DNA from: Balanoglossus misakiensis
Lineage: Eukaryota; Hemichordata
Direction of reading: 5' to 3'
Length of the DNA: 64,000 bases
Assembly: GCA_040954595.2 (NCBI GenBank)
Contig: CM082577.2
Span: 310,001 to 374,000, forward strand
The position numbers were made by a program, and so were the translations under genes. The first letter of the stretch is position 1. Each line of letters opens with the position of its first letter. Below the pieces are notes generated by a model, which saw only the letters and a program-made list of their open reading frames with translations, did not search any database and was not told the origin of the DNA. Positions 36,701-51,500 of the stretch are shown piece after piece.

Positions 36701-39700
36701 GATGAATTCCATGAGTGGCTTAAAAATGATCAGTGTCCAATTCAGCTAGACTTACCAACAAATGGTCTGGGAGTATATGATATCCAGAACATTCTTTGGG
36801 ATTTCAAATTCTTGCTGTCCAATGGCTCTGGTCACACCACACAGGCACTTAGTCACCAACAATCTGCAAATAAATATAAATGATGAATACCTCCTTTTCT
36901 GCCATGTCAAAATATTGACCAGAAAGGTTATCAATTTCATAATCATAAAGACCAACCATCCTGTTTGGAAAAAAAAATATCTGAAAGCAATAAACTACCA
37001 TCAAATAACCTTTAACTGCAAACTGTCACACAAATGTTGACATAACATTTCTTAGAACACTTTGTGACATAATTTGATAGACACAAATAGACTGATGGAG
37101 GATGGTAGAGAACTTACTTTCGAGGAAATTCAATGAACAGCACAGTTCCAGCCACAACAAAAAAGTCAGTCATTGCCAACTTGTACATTTCTTGGCCAAC
37201 ATATGTTTCCCAGCACTGCAAACAGAGAAAAAGTCTATCCATCAAGCTATAGATTAAACACTGCATGACTTCACTGACCAGTAAATGTATTCTATCTGGT
37301 GTTTTGTCAGAATTATATTGACTTCCGTGTTACCAGGGTTCCCCAGTAATTTAACTGTGGTTGCCTTTGGTATATCACTCACCTGTAAGTTGCTTGGCTG
37401 GCAAACACCACAGGAATCTTGGTCGCTCGCGTCACAAACAATCTGTGGATAGATGGAGGCGATCAAGACAGCCAACGAGGCCAGCCTCAGGAATACAGTC
37501 CTGTCGAGGAGGTATATAAAAGATCACAATGTCAACATGTCATAGGAAGACAATGGGGAAAAATAATTCATAAACATGCAGATCCTGTGATCAGCTGATA
37601 TCACACTTTTCTTCTGAACAAACCCTACACAGTGAGTTTACCTGACAAGTGTGAACTTGACCTCAAACTCGGGGCTATAGTCTTCAAAACGGATCAGGGA
37701 TGCAAAGATCAGTGGTACCACAATGTTCAGAGCCGAAATTGTGATAGACGGCAGATAGCTGATGAGGAACAGCAGGATTTCATCAGTTGTCACTGGATTG
37801 TTTTTGTTCTGTGGATGAAAGAGTACAAATTTGATGAATTGTTGTAAAACTGATTGATATGTACTGAAATTGTATAGTACAAAACAAGTTTCTTTTTTTT
37901 TAAAGTCACAAGTAATGAGTTTTCACCTCACATTGCTTCTTATCATATTACCCTGTTTTAGCTCAAACTGTATTCATCTTTTACCATTTTTTTAATTTTT
38001 TTATTTCACTTATGACTTTGGGTCCAACTTTCTACCACTCATTTTTTTTCTCAAAACTATTTCCTTACAACATTCCCAGAATAACAACATCAAGCTGAGA
38101 ATACTCTGCGCTAGTTCATGTAATTTCTTGGAAACAAACAACGGAAGTGGTTCAAACATTCGTCACCTACAGAGATAAACCTCTGTCAGGGTAAACAAGC
38201 TATGACGTCACACACAAACAAGGTCAGTTGAACTGACCTGCAAGGCAAAATCTGTGGTGTAGTAGATGAGATAGCCAGCTCCAGCCAGGATGACAATGAC
38301 AATTAGATTTATGAAGAGTCTGGCTGTGTATAGACCGAATTTCTGACATCCGGTACGCTTTGCCCTCCTGAGAGCTCTTCTTTCTTCTTCCAAGTCAGTC
38401 TGCAGTGGAAATGAAAAGTGAGATTTCATCTCTCTATATTCTCAGTTCATTAGTTTTATCAACTGCTTTTAAAATAAACTATGTGGATGGTGTAACATTC
38501 TTATGGTCAAAAGCAGTCTTGCAAAGTTTTAATTGCTTTTGATTTGTCAATTCTTCAACTCGTTTATCATACAAACAGGTGCACAAAAGGTGCATGAATT
38601 CTATAACCTGTGTGAATAAACCTTCTGCGGCACTTTACATGATCCCTTTCATTCCTCCAGATTTGAAGCAATGGAAATTAGCCCACTCTCATTGGCTCAA
38701 TGTGTGTTGAGCCATTCAGTTGATTCGCTGACTTACAGTGAGTTCAAAATGTAGACTCTTGTGTTTGAGCTTAGCAGACTTCTCATCTGTCATACTGTAA
38801 TCCCAGCCGGCAAACACTTTATTACAGTGTTTGTAGAAATGGTCTTCTTGATTTGCTAGGCTGTCGCGGAAACCTCTCGCTGTGCTGTAATTGAATGAGA
38901 ACACATACAGACATATTAGAAATCCTGACATCTATTTTTAGCAATGCTGTGCACATATGTGACTATTGTAATTACATTGGCCATTTTTTACTAACAGCAC
39001 TTATATGCACACTTTCCAGAGCAGAACTTTATTTGCACTAAAAATATTATTAAGAGACTGAGTTCTTACAGAAATTCAGTCAGCCAACCACTCCTGCCCT
39101 GACCATTAACACACCAACTTTAACTATACTGGACGTGTCCGCAATTGTGCGTCTTCTGAAAATACGCCAGTTGACTTGACAAGTTGATAAAAGAGACAGA
39201 GTTCTGGCCACATGTAGCGTTCTCATCAACTCATCAACAATAAATCAAAACTGGGACTGTCAACTTTGAAATGTTACAGACGTTTTGTCTGCAGGGGGGT
39301 ACTTGACTGGTAAGGGGGTGATGGTCACACACACTTCATGATTCATTAACCCTTTCACCACCATGGCAATATCATCTCAAACTGACAGCGGAATACTTAC
39401 TGTCTGACCATCAGGATGAGACTGATGAAAAAATAGAAAATGGCTACCAGAAGGTAGGCTAAAGGCATGTTGTAACTGATGGAGGTACCACCAAAACTGA
39501 CAAGTACATCACTGCTGTAGTAGTAGCCATAGAATAACTCTGTCATCTCCATGAAACCCTGAAAGTAAATCATACAGCAAACTGTCAGTGAATTGTAGCT
39601 GGAATCTTGGAATCGTGTCACAGGATAGTGGATGGATGCGTAATTGTATTCTGCCTTTCAGTGGAAATACACCCATTGCGAATCTTTCGACCAGAAGTGC

Positions 39701-42700
39701 AATATTTGAGCAATTGTGTCTTGTATCATGTGTCTGTAACCTACACATAGTAAACTTAAATTTGCCTTGAGTTGATTTTTTAGAATAAACCTAGATTTTA
39801 TGACTTTTCCATTCAACAACAAAGACTGAGCTTGACATTTTTGTGCCCCACCCCCCTCAACCCAATCACGAAACAAAGCAATAACCCAGATGTTCAATTA
39901 TCCGTGACACGGGTAATGCACGTCATGCTACAATGACTTTGAGGTACAGTTGAATCCTCTGGGGTAAAATTATTTTCCTTGTTTAAATTTGGCATAATTT
40001 TTCTAAATGTAAAAAAAATTGTCATGGATTCTCTAAGGATAAGGGCAACAAAATTGATTAAAATGGAAACAATATCGTGTAGAATATAAACTTACTGTGC
40101 CTTGGAGGAAATCAAGGATGTTCTGGAGGGCATCACCTTTTTTATCAACAACATAGGGACATGTTCCGTCTAAAACGACAACAACAAAACTACAATCACT
40201 ATAAATCCAGAAAAAAGCCTCCCAAGGTTTGTCATGTTTAATCTGCTGGCCATATTATTTTTTAAATCTTAAATGAAATTCAAATTTGTTTGTTGCTGAC
40301 TAGTTTGACATACAGTAGTATTTATTGACACATTTTTTCAAGCCATTTGGATTTCTCCGAAAAACCGAAACCAACAGAACATTTGCAGGAAATTCAGAAG
40401 TTTCTAAGAGTGGTGGTATATAGCACAGGAATTTTTACTGCTAGGAAGAGTATGTCCCTTCAGTGACACACATTAACCTTTCAGTGAAGCAAGGCCGGTC
40501 GATTTACAAGTCTGAATCAACAAAAAATGGGTTAGCTGGCTGGCTTGCATGCATGCAGTCATGACACAGCGTACCTTCATAAATTTTCACAAGTGCACAA
40601 AAAAGTTCTTTGTGCCACTTGAGTTCATTAGCAAAACTGTAGACCAGCAGAAAAAACACACCTTTGGTCGAATTAAAGTACATGTATATATTCTGAATGG
40701 TACCATACATCAATTTCATTATTTAAACATGCAAGTTTCTTGAGCCATGCCCGTGTTAAACATGTTCTATGTGTTTGTTCGTTTTAAAAATTTGCCCAAA
40801 ACCATACAAATAATTTCATGATAAATCAGTTTTGTAGAATAAATTAATGGCTAGCTCACTCTACAACCTGAAAGATCAAGTTACATTCAACATTTGATCA
40901 TGCTGTATATGCTTTCTGCATGGCTCAGATTCAGACTTACAATCAATTCAAAGACACTTTGTCAGACGACCAATCGTATAAAATACTGTCAGTTAGCAAC
41001 ACCGAGTTGTTTTTAACAAGGCTGTAAATAACAACAGATTTTGAACAAGCAGACGTTTACAAATCTGTTTCAGTTGCCAAGAGCTTGAAGTGTATTTACC
41101 ACAACACAGTCCTACTTGCAATTGTCAAATGAGGGCCAGAGAGATTTTTATCAATTGAAAGAAAGAATTCAGGTGAAGTTGGGGGATATCACTGATACGC
41201 TTTTTCTTTAATAGGGGCATTTGCGTACATTCTCTGTGCGAGGCAACTGCAAGCCTGCAGCGTTCTACAAAATTCACAATAATACCTCGGCTGCACCAAC
41301 AATGCCAATGAACAATGTCGATAAAGCGTCATTGACAGAATATTCACAAACTATTGAGATATCTTCAGCAAAAAGTTCTGAGTACCCTACATTCTCAAGA
41401 ACCCTTGAAGATGACACAGGCAGGGCTAAACAGTACAAGGCTTTCACAGATGATAATCACCTTGATTGTAGTAAAAGAAATACCCATCTATAAAGGCATG
41501 ACTCACATCTTAAGTCTTTGATCACTACAACTTTGTTACTAATTTGCATTAATTTTGTGATGTTCGACACAGATTTAGACACAGGTATGTTGTGGTCATT
41601 GAGAGGTTGTGACAGCTTGCTTTTAATTTATTGAGAGTTGCTAAAAGTCACTTACTTGATGTGTCCACTGCGAGTACTCTGGAAAATACGGCTTGCGGAA
41701 CCACCACAAATATCAGCCAGAGCAAGAAGATGTACAAATTCAGAAATACAATCCACTTTAAGAATATGAAATATGTGACGATACCACTTCCAAATTTACC
41801 TGTGAAATCATACAAATGAAAACATTTATATTGTTCTTAAAAAGTGGCCAAATCCTGCTTTGTTATTCAGTGTTTCCGTATCCCATGGTTTGAAATTTGT
41901 ATTTGTTATTCTTGCCATACAAACTTCATACTGTACTATGACAAATGAAAATTACAGTGAAACCCAAAATTTTAACTTAATACATATGAGAAAATACTAA
42001 AATCTGTTGCATGTAATTTGACCTTGTTCCTCGCTGATTTTGTTATGTGCATGAAGAAACTCACCTTCAACCTCTTTGAATGAAGCTCTCCATACTTCCA
42101 GTCTGGCCATCAAGTCATTAAATTTTTCTTTGAATCGTTTCCATTTCTGCAACAAAATTACATTTTTATTCATCTTGCTGTTCACATACCAATTCATTGA
42201 CAAGTTACATTCAAATAATTTCAAATAAGAATACAAATTTTTTTACGAAAAAAAGGATGATTGTTAAAACTTTCATAAAATCAACTCCTACAATAGTACA
42301 TACATTCATTTACAAAGCACATTTAGCATGAGTTGTTAATACTAAAGTACAGTCAGTGTATTGAACTGCCAAACACTCAACAGAAGAAGTATAATTTTTC
42401 AGGGTGAGTGAAATGTAGTAAAATTGCAAATGACAAAATAACATAAAATATGGATTAATGCAGAATTGTGAAATAGCTATACAATGTTCATAAATGGAGA
42501 AAATTTGAAACATCTACAAAATACATATATCACTTTACAATAGCACCTGTATTTTCGGACAAAATTACAAGTAGAGGATAAAACCAGTTTGTTTATTTTT
42601 TCTGACTTGCTGGTACGCAGAATATTTGCTGTGTTGGATAAAAAAAACCTAACAGAGAGGAATCTGTGATCTGAAAACTCACCATTGCCATATTGAACTG

Positions 42701-45700
42701 ACAGGCTTTGCAGCCAGATAATGTTCTCGTGCTGCCAACATTGAGTCTGGCTCTGAAAATAAATTAAAAGAAAAGAAAACAATTATTGAGGGAAAATACA
42801 AGTTAGGAGAAAGACTTCATTCACTGGTAAACACATTTTTATGACAAAAATGTAAATCCATCCACTAAGCTTCTAATAGAAATTTTATGGTACTATTTAC
42901 TATGACCCTAATGTATTCACCTGGTACAAGTATTGCAATACCCATTTACTGATTACATAACCAATATTGTGAAGCTGTTAAAATTCTAAAATCAAATGAT
43001 GAAATTCTGCATTTAGTACTAAACATTCTCTAATTTTTACATATTTAGAATCAGATATATTTTTTTAGTTTACAGATCCATTTAAATTGAAATCCATAAA
43101 GCAAAACGTGAAAAGTGACCAAAAAATATAATAGACATCTTGCTGTTAATTTTATGACAGTAAGCCAAACCGGTCAATTCAGATTTAGGTTTTAATAACA
43201 TTGCTTCATTACAACAATATTTATAGTGCCCAGTGTGGTCTTAGTTTGTTGGAATAAAATATTTATTCACTGAGGTCAAAAAATATGGCTTTCATAAAAT
43301 GTCAGTGATTAGCCCTAGGCTAAAGTACATGTAGTTATTTTGCTTCGCAAATGATCTCATGGTACAGACTGACATTAGATTGAACAGCCACCATCTGCTG
43401 TTATATCCTGTTAGCATAACTGGTAATATATCATTTACACTGGTATTGTTTGCAGAATGTCTGTGCTGTCATGTGTACAGAAGACGATAATTTGTTTTTT
43501 AATCAAGATATAAACATGCATAACAAAAACAATCATTTCACACAGACTTAAGTTAGGGTATTGTTTGTTTGATTCAATTTATACATGAAGGAAAGATGCT
43601 CTGTCCATTCTTTATTTTGTTCATTTCCAAGTGACTTAGCAGACTCTTCTTCAAAATTCCCTGAGTCCAATGATTTATAAGAATAACCACTTGTAACATT
43701 CATTTTTTGATGGAAAAAATTAAGTACATTAATTTCAGTTTGTAGAGCCATATCCAGATTCAGTTATCAGGCTCTGGTAGAGGACTATAAATTTCAATAA
43801 AGCATGTGACTGCAACAATCTGGGTGGTAATAGCCTCCTGTGAGTGTAATTTGATTAGGAGAGAGCATTTGATCATCAATCAATTGCTGGTTAAACTTAA
43901 AGCTTGGACCCTGATCGCGGTGCCACGGCTGTTTTAAATACGTGAAAACCTATTTAGTATTTTCATATTAGATTTTAATAGGCCAAACCAAAATTTTAGT
44001 GGTCCCAATATTACAAACCTTTAAAAAGCAGGGATGGTTGTTTGGGAAAAACTACAGTCTGGTTTACTGGAACTACACATTTTTTTGCTAATTTTAATAC
44101 TAACAAAACTTAATTAGCCCCTCGCCATAATATGAAATGATAGAAACCAATAGCAGTTGTCAGTTATCTTTACAAGGTCAATGAAGTGACTAAATATTTT
44201 AATCTGCTGGATGCACGCATCTGTGACTAATAAATTTGTTTGGGAGACTGGTAACAGGTAGCGACAGCATCCTGCCTGACCTGTTTACATCTGGTATCCA
44301 CGAAACAAAGTGGTCAATGCCAGCGACAATGACTTCACACAATGGGTTCACTTGCACAGTGTACACTCAAAAATACCATCTCTTTTCATGCAAGGTACCC
44401 TACAAAGACACAAAGGGTACACTCAGCCTTGTGGAGTCACGACGTACACGCTCCTTCCACACTCGAGATCTCTGCCAAGTCATCCTTGTATGGCCTGTCA
44501 ACATGTCAGATACAGCTGTACATAGCCCCGGCCGAGACTTGCACAATACCAGGCAGCCAATTTGCTAAATCACAGCACAAATTCATGAAATCTCATCACG
44601 TTCATTTGAACTCTTATAAGAAAATTGGGGATTTTAGGATGTTCATACACCAGGCAAAGTGACACATAACACTCTCAACAAGAAAACCACCTACTGCTTG
44701 AGTGTTTCAGTTATGCATTTGTCATTCTTTGAATAAAATTGCCGGACAATATAAACATAAAAAAATCCTCTTAAACTTGTTTATTATGTCATTTCTCCTC
44801 ACAAAATCAGTCTATGAAAAGTAGTAAAGATTTATCGCCCTTTATGATAGTTAACGACATCATGTACTTAGATCATCACATACCACGAGATATATTGCGG
44901 GACATGCGAGTGTCTCTTTTCAACCGGACACTCTCCTTTATTGGATATAAGTCGTGACTGGACATTGCATCAGTGACTATAGATGCACACAAAAACACTT
45001 TTGTCAATTGACATAATAGGGGAAATAACCTGTAGAGTTACTGCTTTTGCTGGACAGAATATGTAGACGTTGTGAGCATTGTCAAAAGCGGCAGGTTCTG
45101 AAATACCTAAGACTGGGTTATGAAGGATCTCTGTGTATGCGGTAGTGATTGTACCATGGAAACAGACTGAAAACTATAAAACAGAATTGACTTTTTCCCC
45201 TCCTTTCTGCGTGGATGGACACCTTTGTTTACACTTCAGTCTGCGCACACACAATACGAAGTCTATCTAATCATCCCGAGATGTATAAACAACACGAGCA
45301 GCCAATGATGCTCATGATTTTTTCATTTTATTTTTCACACAGCATCTGCACCCATCTTTTGATGCAAATTAATAGCAGTTTGTATGTGTAGATAGATCCA
45401 AGCTGTGAGCTTGCACAATTTCAAGGGAATGACGTCACATTTCATGGGGGATCAACAATTACAAAAGAGACAGTTTTGACTTTCTGTTATGCAACTACGC
45501 AAAGACGGAGTGAAATCAATACTTTATTCAGACATCACAGTCATCATAACACTTAAAATACCAAGTTTATTTCTGCAGCTACTAAGTCCCTCTTTCTACT
45601 GTATTCATCTTGTGTACACTGTACAAGGTTTTTCCCGTACATTTCAGTATAAAGAACTTTCTCTGGTTGATTTCAACAACTTTAGCTTGGAGTACATGGA

Positions 45701-48598
45701 CAGGTTTGATCAGGTTAATGGGCCATGTCAAAGGTGTGTTTTTGTTTACAATGAAAAGTACAGAGTCAATTACAGTTTATTATTAACAATGCTGTATCTA
45801 TGACAACTACATGTACATGTACATGTAGCTACCATGATGTTTCTCCCGCTTAATTTTTACTTTGGTGTAAATATTAAACATTTAAAAAGATTTGCCTTTT
45901 ATTCAGTGAACAGTATACCCAAGCCAAATCTAAGATCACCAGAAATCCACATTGCATAATTGTGAGGGTAAATAGTAACCCTGGCAATGTGCAGCAAAGT
46001 TTTACCAAAACAAGAGTGTTATTTTTTTATTTCACATTCTGCAGGTTTTGGAGTTTTCTTACAAGAGTGGGGTATACTCAAAAACGCAAGCCTTCATATG
46101 ACTCATATCACCCCATCTTACGTCACACTGAGGGTCAGACTCCACTGTTCAATAGAAACTTTTATGTCTGTTTGTATAAACCCTGTCCCTTTCCCTCACA
46201 ACACCATCTACACTTCACTTGTCTAGGTCCACCAGTCCAGAACTGTTCCCATGGAATGACCAGTAAATAAAAAAAACAGAAACTGTGAATCACTCTTTCT
46301 TTTCCAAAATTTGAAGAGATTCACATGCTGTAATTTGTTGCTGACATTTTATTACTAAAAGAAACACAGCCACGAACCCATTTGGAGTAATAAATTCACA
46401 GATCACACATCCCCCAGTCGGCACCCTAATTTGTTATTAAAGCCCCAATAGGTGCCCGTTTCAGCATACTTATAAACAGAAAATTCTTCAGTATTCTTAG
46501 CTGACAATCTACACCATTTTGAATTAGTTGGAGATCCAAGAGCACATACCACAACAGTTATTCTTGCAATGGGTGGCTGAATAAATGGGTGTGGCACCTG
46601 TTTATTATTAAACTTGTTCATCGAGACTTACAATCGGAGGTTGATACTATATTTTGTGTACCCATCAGATGGACCATTTAAATGGGCTGTTCTAAGCTTG
46701 AAAGTAAAATCCTAAAAATACACTGCAAGAAATGGTAGCTAATGGGCCTTTAAAAATTTTGCTACATGTACTAGTACTGGGGCTTTAATATGAATGACAC
46801 TCGGAGAACGGTCCAACTGTACATGTGCCTACATCTATATTACTATTTCTTTTCTTGATGAGAACAATACTGATATAACATACTATCAAATATTTATACA
46901 TTAATGACTTAGTAATGCCAACTTAGCAATTATTTTCACAATTTTTCATCCATTCAGTGATATCCTAGCGGTTTAAAAATAGTCTCCCCATTACATGTAC
47001 AACACTCTGCCATTAAACTTTTATGATCATCAATAATTTCATTGAAAGCACAAATTAACTCTCTAAGAAACACTATAGCACAAATCTTGATGTCAAGAAA
47101 TGGGTTCTTCTTATCACAGTGAAAGACATTATTGTAAGATAAGAAATATACTAATCAGTTTCAATTCTACCTATCATTTATATATTTTATCGCCCTGCAT
47201 TAATTATTCATCTTAATTTTAGATAAAGTTAGATTCATTTGAACTCAAATGCCCCGCTTATTGACAGGGTATGTGTTATTTACTTTTCATGGTACAAAAC
47301 AAACAGATCAGTGAAATGTAATAGTTGTATTTAATATAAAATTTATGACAGTGTAATTTGATGATTCTGACCTGTGTGTGTGTGAGGCAACCGTACAGTA
47401 AATCCTTGTACAAATGTTATAATACCCACTGGTTGATATGAACTGATACTAGAGATAGAAAATTCTATGGTTTGATGTTTGTGAATGATCGCGTTTTAAT
47501 AGTCTGCTTGCAAGCTGAAAACATTGGGATACTAGTAACGACATTTTACAAAAAGTAACGGTAAACATCCTGTCAACCTTATATTTACATTGATCACAAA
47601 CGTTGTCATGAATATAAAACAAGTTTGTGGTATATTTTGTACAGCAATGTTCAAAACTTAGGATGGAGATCAAAAATAAAATTTTACCTTATGAGTCAAT
47701 GTGAGGGTGACTGAACATTATAATTTTCGATCACCCCATGCTCCCGGCGAAAGAGTCTACCTCCCCCAATCCACCAGCGACTCTTACACACTCCATTGAC
47801 TCTAGTACCTCCATGATTGACTGAAGATTAGTGGTTTTCAAGGTGAACTGCCAGTATTATAGTACACGTCAGAATTTAGACTGAACTGGCCGTGCTACCT
47901 ATGACAACCACTTCCCTTCACTCGGGTCAGAACAACATAAATCGCTTACCTCAATTCCCTTTTCTTACTCAAGTTAGCTGGCATCTCTCGGATCTGTTTT
48001 GCCTTCGCCTCCTCGGCAGCGGCTGGGTCTTTCTCGTCGTCTATTCTCTGCATTTCGATATCCCCGTGCCGTGAGGCCGATCGCGATCTCCTGGTGGCCA
48101 TCCCGACCCCTGAACGTCTTCTCAAGCTGTTGGGATCAGAACTTGGGTGCCGATGTTGTTGACTTGGCAATGCTGAGTAATACGAAGCCGAATTACCGAT
48201 ACCAGTCGACGATGACGGTTCGACGCCGCTTTGGCTCGACTGGTGGTTACCTGCAAAACGTTGAACTGTGAGACCCGTTTATTGGGAACACAATAGCTGG
48301 CTATTATTATGCACTTGTCCACTATATGCAGATATATTACTACGTAACAACTGCCGCATGTTTACTCCTTTTCGTCAGCTATTGTTTCTTTCTCCAGTGA
48401 ATCCATTGAAACCAGAAACTTAGTCGTTACGTACACGGATACGTCATTAATTCCCTCATGAATAGTGTATGAGAAACCTGTGGCCGGGAAGGCCGAGGTG
48501 ACGATTTACAGTGAAACTTTGTCGAAAAAAAGTTTGCTCTTACCTCCGTTACCATAATTACTCAACTCAAAATTTTCAGCTGGATAGTTTTGATCCAT
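33746..48598 (-). CDS. TMC7: Transmembrane channel-like protein, TMC7-like
   Basis: Seventeen exons: 48544-48598, 47950-48250, 42683-42752, 42065-42146, 41656-41799, 40096-40169, 39401-39558, 38737-38884, 38238-38399, 37642-37808, 37383-37500, 37118-37215, 36756-36863, 36204-36410, 35800-35955, 34682-34759, 33746-33938. All are in phase; 772 residues. The N-terminus (1-170) is polar, with an Arg/Ser-rich stretch and a basic helix. The TMC core begins at [14 protein letters not shown]. The family signature [13 protein letters not shown] is at residues 494-506. About ten hydrophobic helices are visible, and the C-terminal [12 protein letters not shown] and EGRDKQFLL are typical. A glycosylation sequon NGT lies in the first extracellular loop, and a Cys-rich loop (DSCGVC) precedes [23 protein letters not shown] and FFSPLLPS resemble vertebrate TMC7; this assignment is from memory of the family, so the subfamily is less certain than the family. 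TMC proteins are ion-channel-like relatives of TMEM16 and OSCA. The gene is divergent from the TMC5-like gene. Confidence 0.93.
36165..36183. repeat. G homopolymer, 19 bp
   Basis: A run of 19 G within the TMC7-like intron between exons 14 and 15, about 20 bp past the exon 14 donor. Confidence 0.95.
42753..47949 (-). other. Long intron 2 of the TMC7-like gene
   Basis: 5.2 kb without a recognised exon. It holds a CRE palindrome at 45430-45437, an X-box-like GTTTCCATGGTACA on the minus strand at 45150-45163, and a (TACATG)n stretch at 45808-45827. A 67-codon minus-strand frame at 43548-43751 could be an alternative first exon but has no good donor. Overlapping frames at 44236-44662 are judged chance. 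Confidence 0.5.
45808..45827. repeat. (ACATGT)n short tandem palindrome
   Basis: Three ACATGT units in tandem. Single TACATGTA copies recur through the window (for example near 7432, 7555, 25850, 46765, 51550 and 54462). Confidence 0.8.
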
Positions 48599-51500
48599 TT
48601 TAGCCTATTTCTCTCACAACATTTTAGTGGACCATCATTTCAGACAATTTCCGTTTCAGATAATGGCGGAGAACAGTTTCTCCTCCACGAAGGAGCAAAC
48701 CGTTTCAAGCGCTCCATTTGCAACAAAATTCTTCTGCCGTATAAAAATGATTATAAGGGGTGTGTCTAAACGTTTGTAATTGTGTTAACTTTTGAACCAC
48801 CGTCACAATTTTGATGACTGACATTTTTTATGACGTCCTCGGACGGGAAGAATTTTTATCGGTTACCAGAAAGTTTGCAGAGTGCCCTTGAAACCGTTCA
48901 GTTGAATGGTCATCATGTAGTGTATTCTTATGCAAATCAGATCTATATAAAGGTTATTGTGGCAACCAGTCTAAACATGGACGCATACCGCTCCTCCCAT
49001 AAAGACATTTTTACCTCCGCTCGCAACAGTGATTCGATGGCTTTGTGCCACTTTTGCGTCAGTTTGGGTGCACATTCGCAGACCTAAAATGTTCTTCCAT
49101 TGGATGCGCGCGATTGCTGGACCATTTTAATTATGTCATATACCTTTCTCGATTTATTCATACGGTAACCATGGAGGTCCATGATTTTAACCATCCATGT
49201 TAGTAACCAACTGATGAACTGGAAAAGTGTCACATTACATTGCTCGCAACATGTAGATTGCTTGGCACATTGAAGCGTGTAAAGGTCACGGCGAAAGTAG
49301 AAAGCTAACTTGACGCATGAGGCCTATACTGGCCCAAAGAAAAAGCTTAGGTCTACTTCACCAAGATAGGCCTACTCTTAGCCTACTTTGACAAAACATG
49401 ACACTATTTATTTCATAAATTGCAAAAATCGAAAGTTGAGATGTTTGATCAGAATCCTACAGTTGAAAGTAGTCTATTTACCCACATTCGAGAATTGACT
49501 GGTAGTTATGATGGGAGTCAGAATTAGATTCAAATTATGGCATAGTGATGGCACCTCTATCCATCACGTGACGTGTGCTGTTTCCAATTTTACATTTTAA
49601 AGATTTCCTCACATCTAGACACTGTTCTGATAAAGCAACTTCGTGGTGTTTTTGGCTCATATGAGCAAAGGAAACTTCGATTTTACAGTTTTAAAAAGTG
49701 AGGAAAGTTCAATATGTCAGTACAGTTCCGAGGGGTAAAATCTACTGAAATTATACGCCCTAATAAAACTGCTTTTACATGGCGTACAGCCACTGTCCCA
49801 TGAGTTTTACGGGAATATATATAGCTGTTGAAATTTAAAACTGATAGTGAAGACCGAACCATATGACACTAGAGGGCGACCAAGTCATCAACAGGTATGA
49901 GGTATGATTGTGATCGACAAGTACACTCCCACCGCAGTATGGAGCGGCCTACTAGCAGAGGTTGGCTGACTATGCACACACTGATAATCGATCATTTGAG
50001 CTTGAGAGATTTCGTTGCAACGAGGATAATGAAAATTCCACATTTCTTTTTTTCACTTATCTTTTTACTACTAGTATATCCCCTAGCCTATAGGCCTACA
50101 TATACCATGACCATCATCTCCAAACCAAGATGGTACACCCGGGGGTACAACAGGCTGCGTAACTAAGTCTTCCTTGCCTTTACATGTAAAATAGAAAATA
50201 GTTCAACACTTTTACACCAGTAAACGTACGAACGTACAAAGAATAAAACTTACTTTCGAAAATTGACGCTTTGAGTAACTTGGAAGGCTTCTAGTTCAAA
50301 CTGGTCCGTAATTAATGCTCACAGTGGGTTTCACGACTGGATTACCGGTGGCGTTATCAATAACCGCGGTAAGTCTATATCCTCCTCAAGCAGGAAAAGC
50401 TAATCTTCACGAGTTCAAACTCATTTACGTCAGATGGGCGTGTCGTCAAGGATAATTCCACGAAACTTAATCAACAGGTTGCAACTCTAAATATAACTCG
50501 CATCTGATTGGCCCCAAGTAAGATTGACCGATGAGTCACCTTCACATGCGCCCTCTACGACATCAACGGGAATAACATATAACAATTTCCTGGTGGCCAA
50601 CTTCGAAATTTGGTTGGCGTCGGCTGGCTGCATCAAATATCACGGAAAAACACTCACTGAATAACTAGAACCAAGATTATATATACAGCTCAGGTATGCA
50701 CGAGTTTAATTCTAACTTCTATGGTCAATTTTAACGAAGGTTCGCAAAATTCTTTTGTTTTTGTGCCTGAACTGAATCGCACGATCAGCCATTGACTTAA
50801 TTTTTGGCAGAGGTGTGTACGTACACACCTACACCAGGGTGATGGATATGTGTGGTGTTGGTATCAGAAATCAGATGAAATGGCACGTCTTTCGAGAAAT
50901 TGTTTCACGATGTCGCCTATTTAGGATAAATTCCAACGATCAAAATACGCGAGAGAGCACACGCGCAAAATCAGGGAGCAACAGTTTCACGACTGAAAAC
51001 ACTGTCACTGTCATTAGTTACGTAACGAGTGTAACTCGGGCAGCGAGTCATTTTTCCCCCACCCAGACTGCTCCCCACCCAAGGCTTAGTACTCACTGTT
51101 TGTTGGGTACCCCTTGAAAAAATCATGAATTTGGATTGAAGTTATAATTTCAAAGGCTGTTTTAAAGCAGAAAAATATTGAACTGGACCACTGTCACTCC
51201 ATGATTGTTATTTTGACCTGTGGTCTCTGGTGTGGCCCCTAAATTATTGGATTCGAATTCGTGTCTCATTATTAAAATCAATTGTTGTCAGATAACAACT
51301 GCAGACTGGTGCAGTACTTGTCAGTCTTGTCGATGAGGGGCCAAAGGTCATTCAGTGTATATATTATCATAGTTCCTCAAAAGTAGTACTAGTAGCTACA
51401 GTTCTGAAATATCGATACTGACCCCCGTGACCCAATTGTCGGTTTGTCAGAATGCTTCACATGTTCATGGTAATTTGGTGATTTTGGATGAAATTGAAAA

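Noticed and set aside
43548-43751. 67-codon minus-strand frame as an alternative first exon of the TMC7-like gene
   Set aside because: It has plausible polar composition and the right strand, but no consensus donor near its end.
44236-44662. Three overlapping plus-strand frames of 71-110 codons
   Set aside because: All three frames are open at once in a locally less AT-rich part of a TMC intron, on the opposite strand, with no domain or splice support.
48830-49087. 85-codon plus-strand frame near the TMC7-like start
   Set aside because: No similarity, no splice signals, and a position in a promoter region; likely chance.
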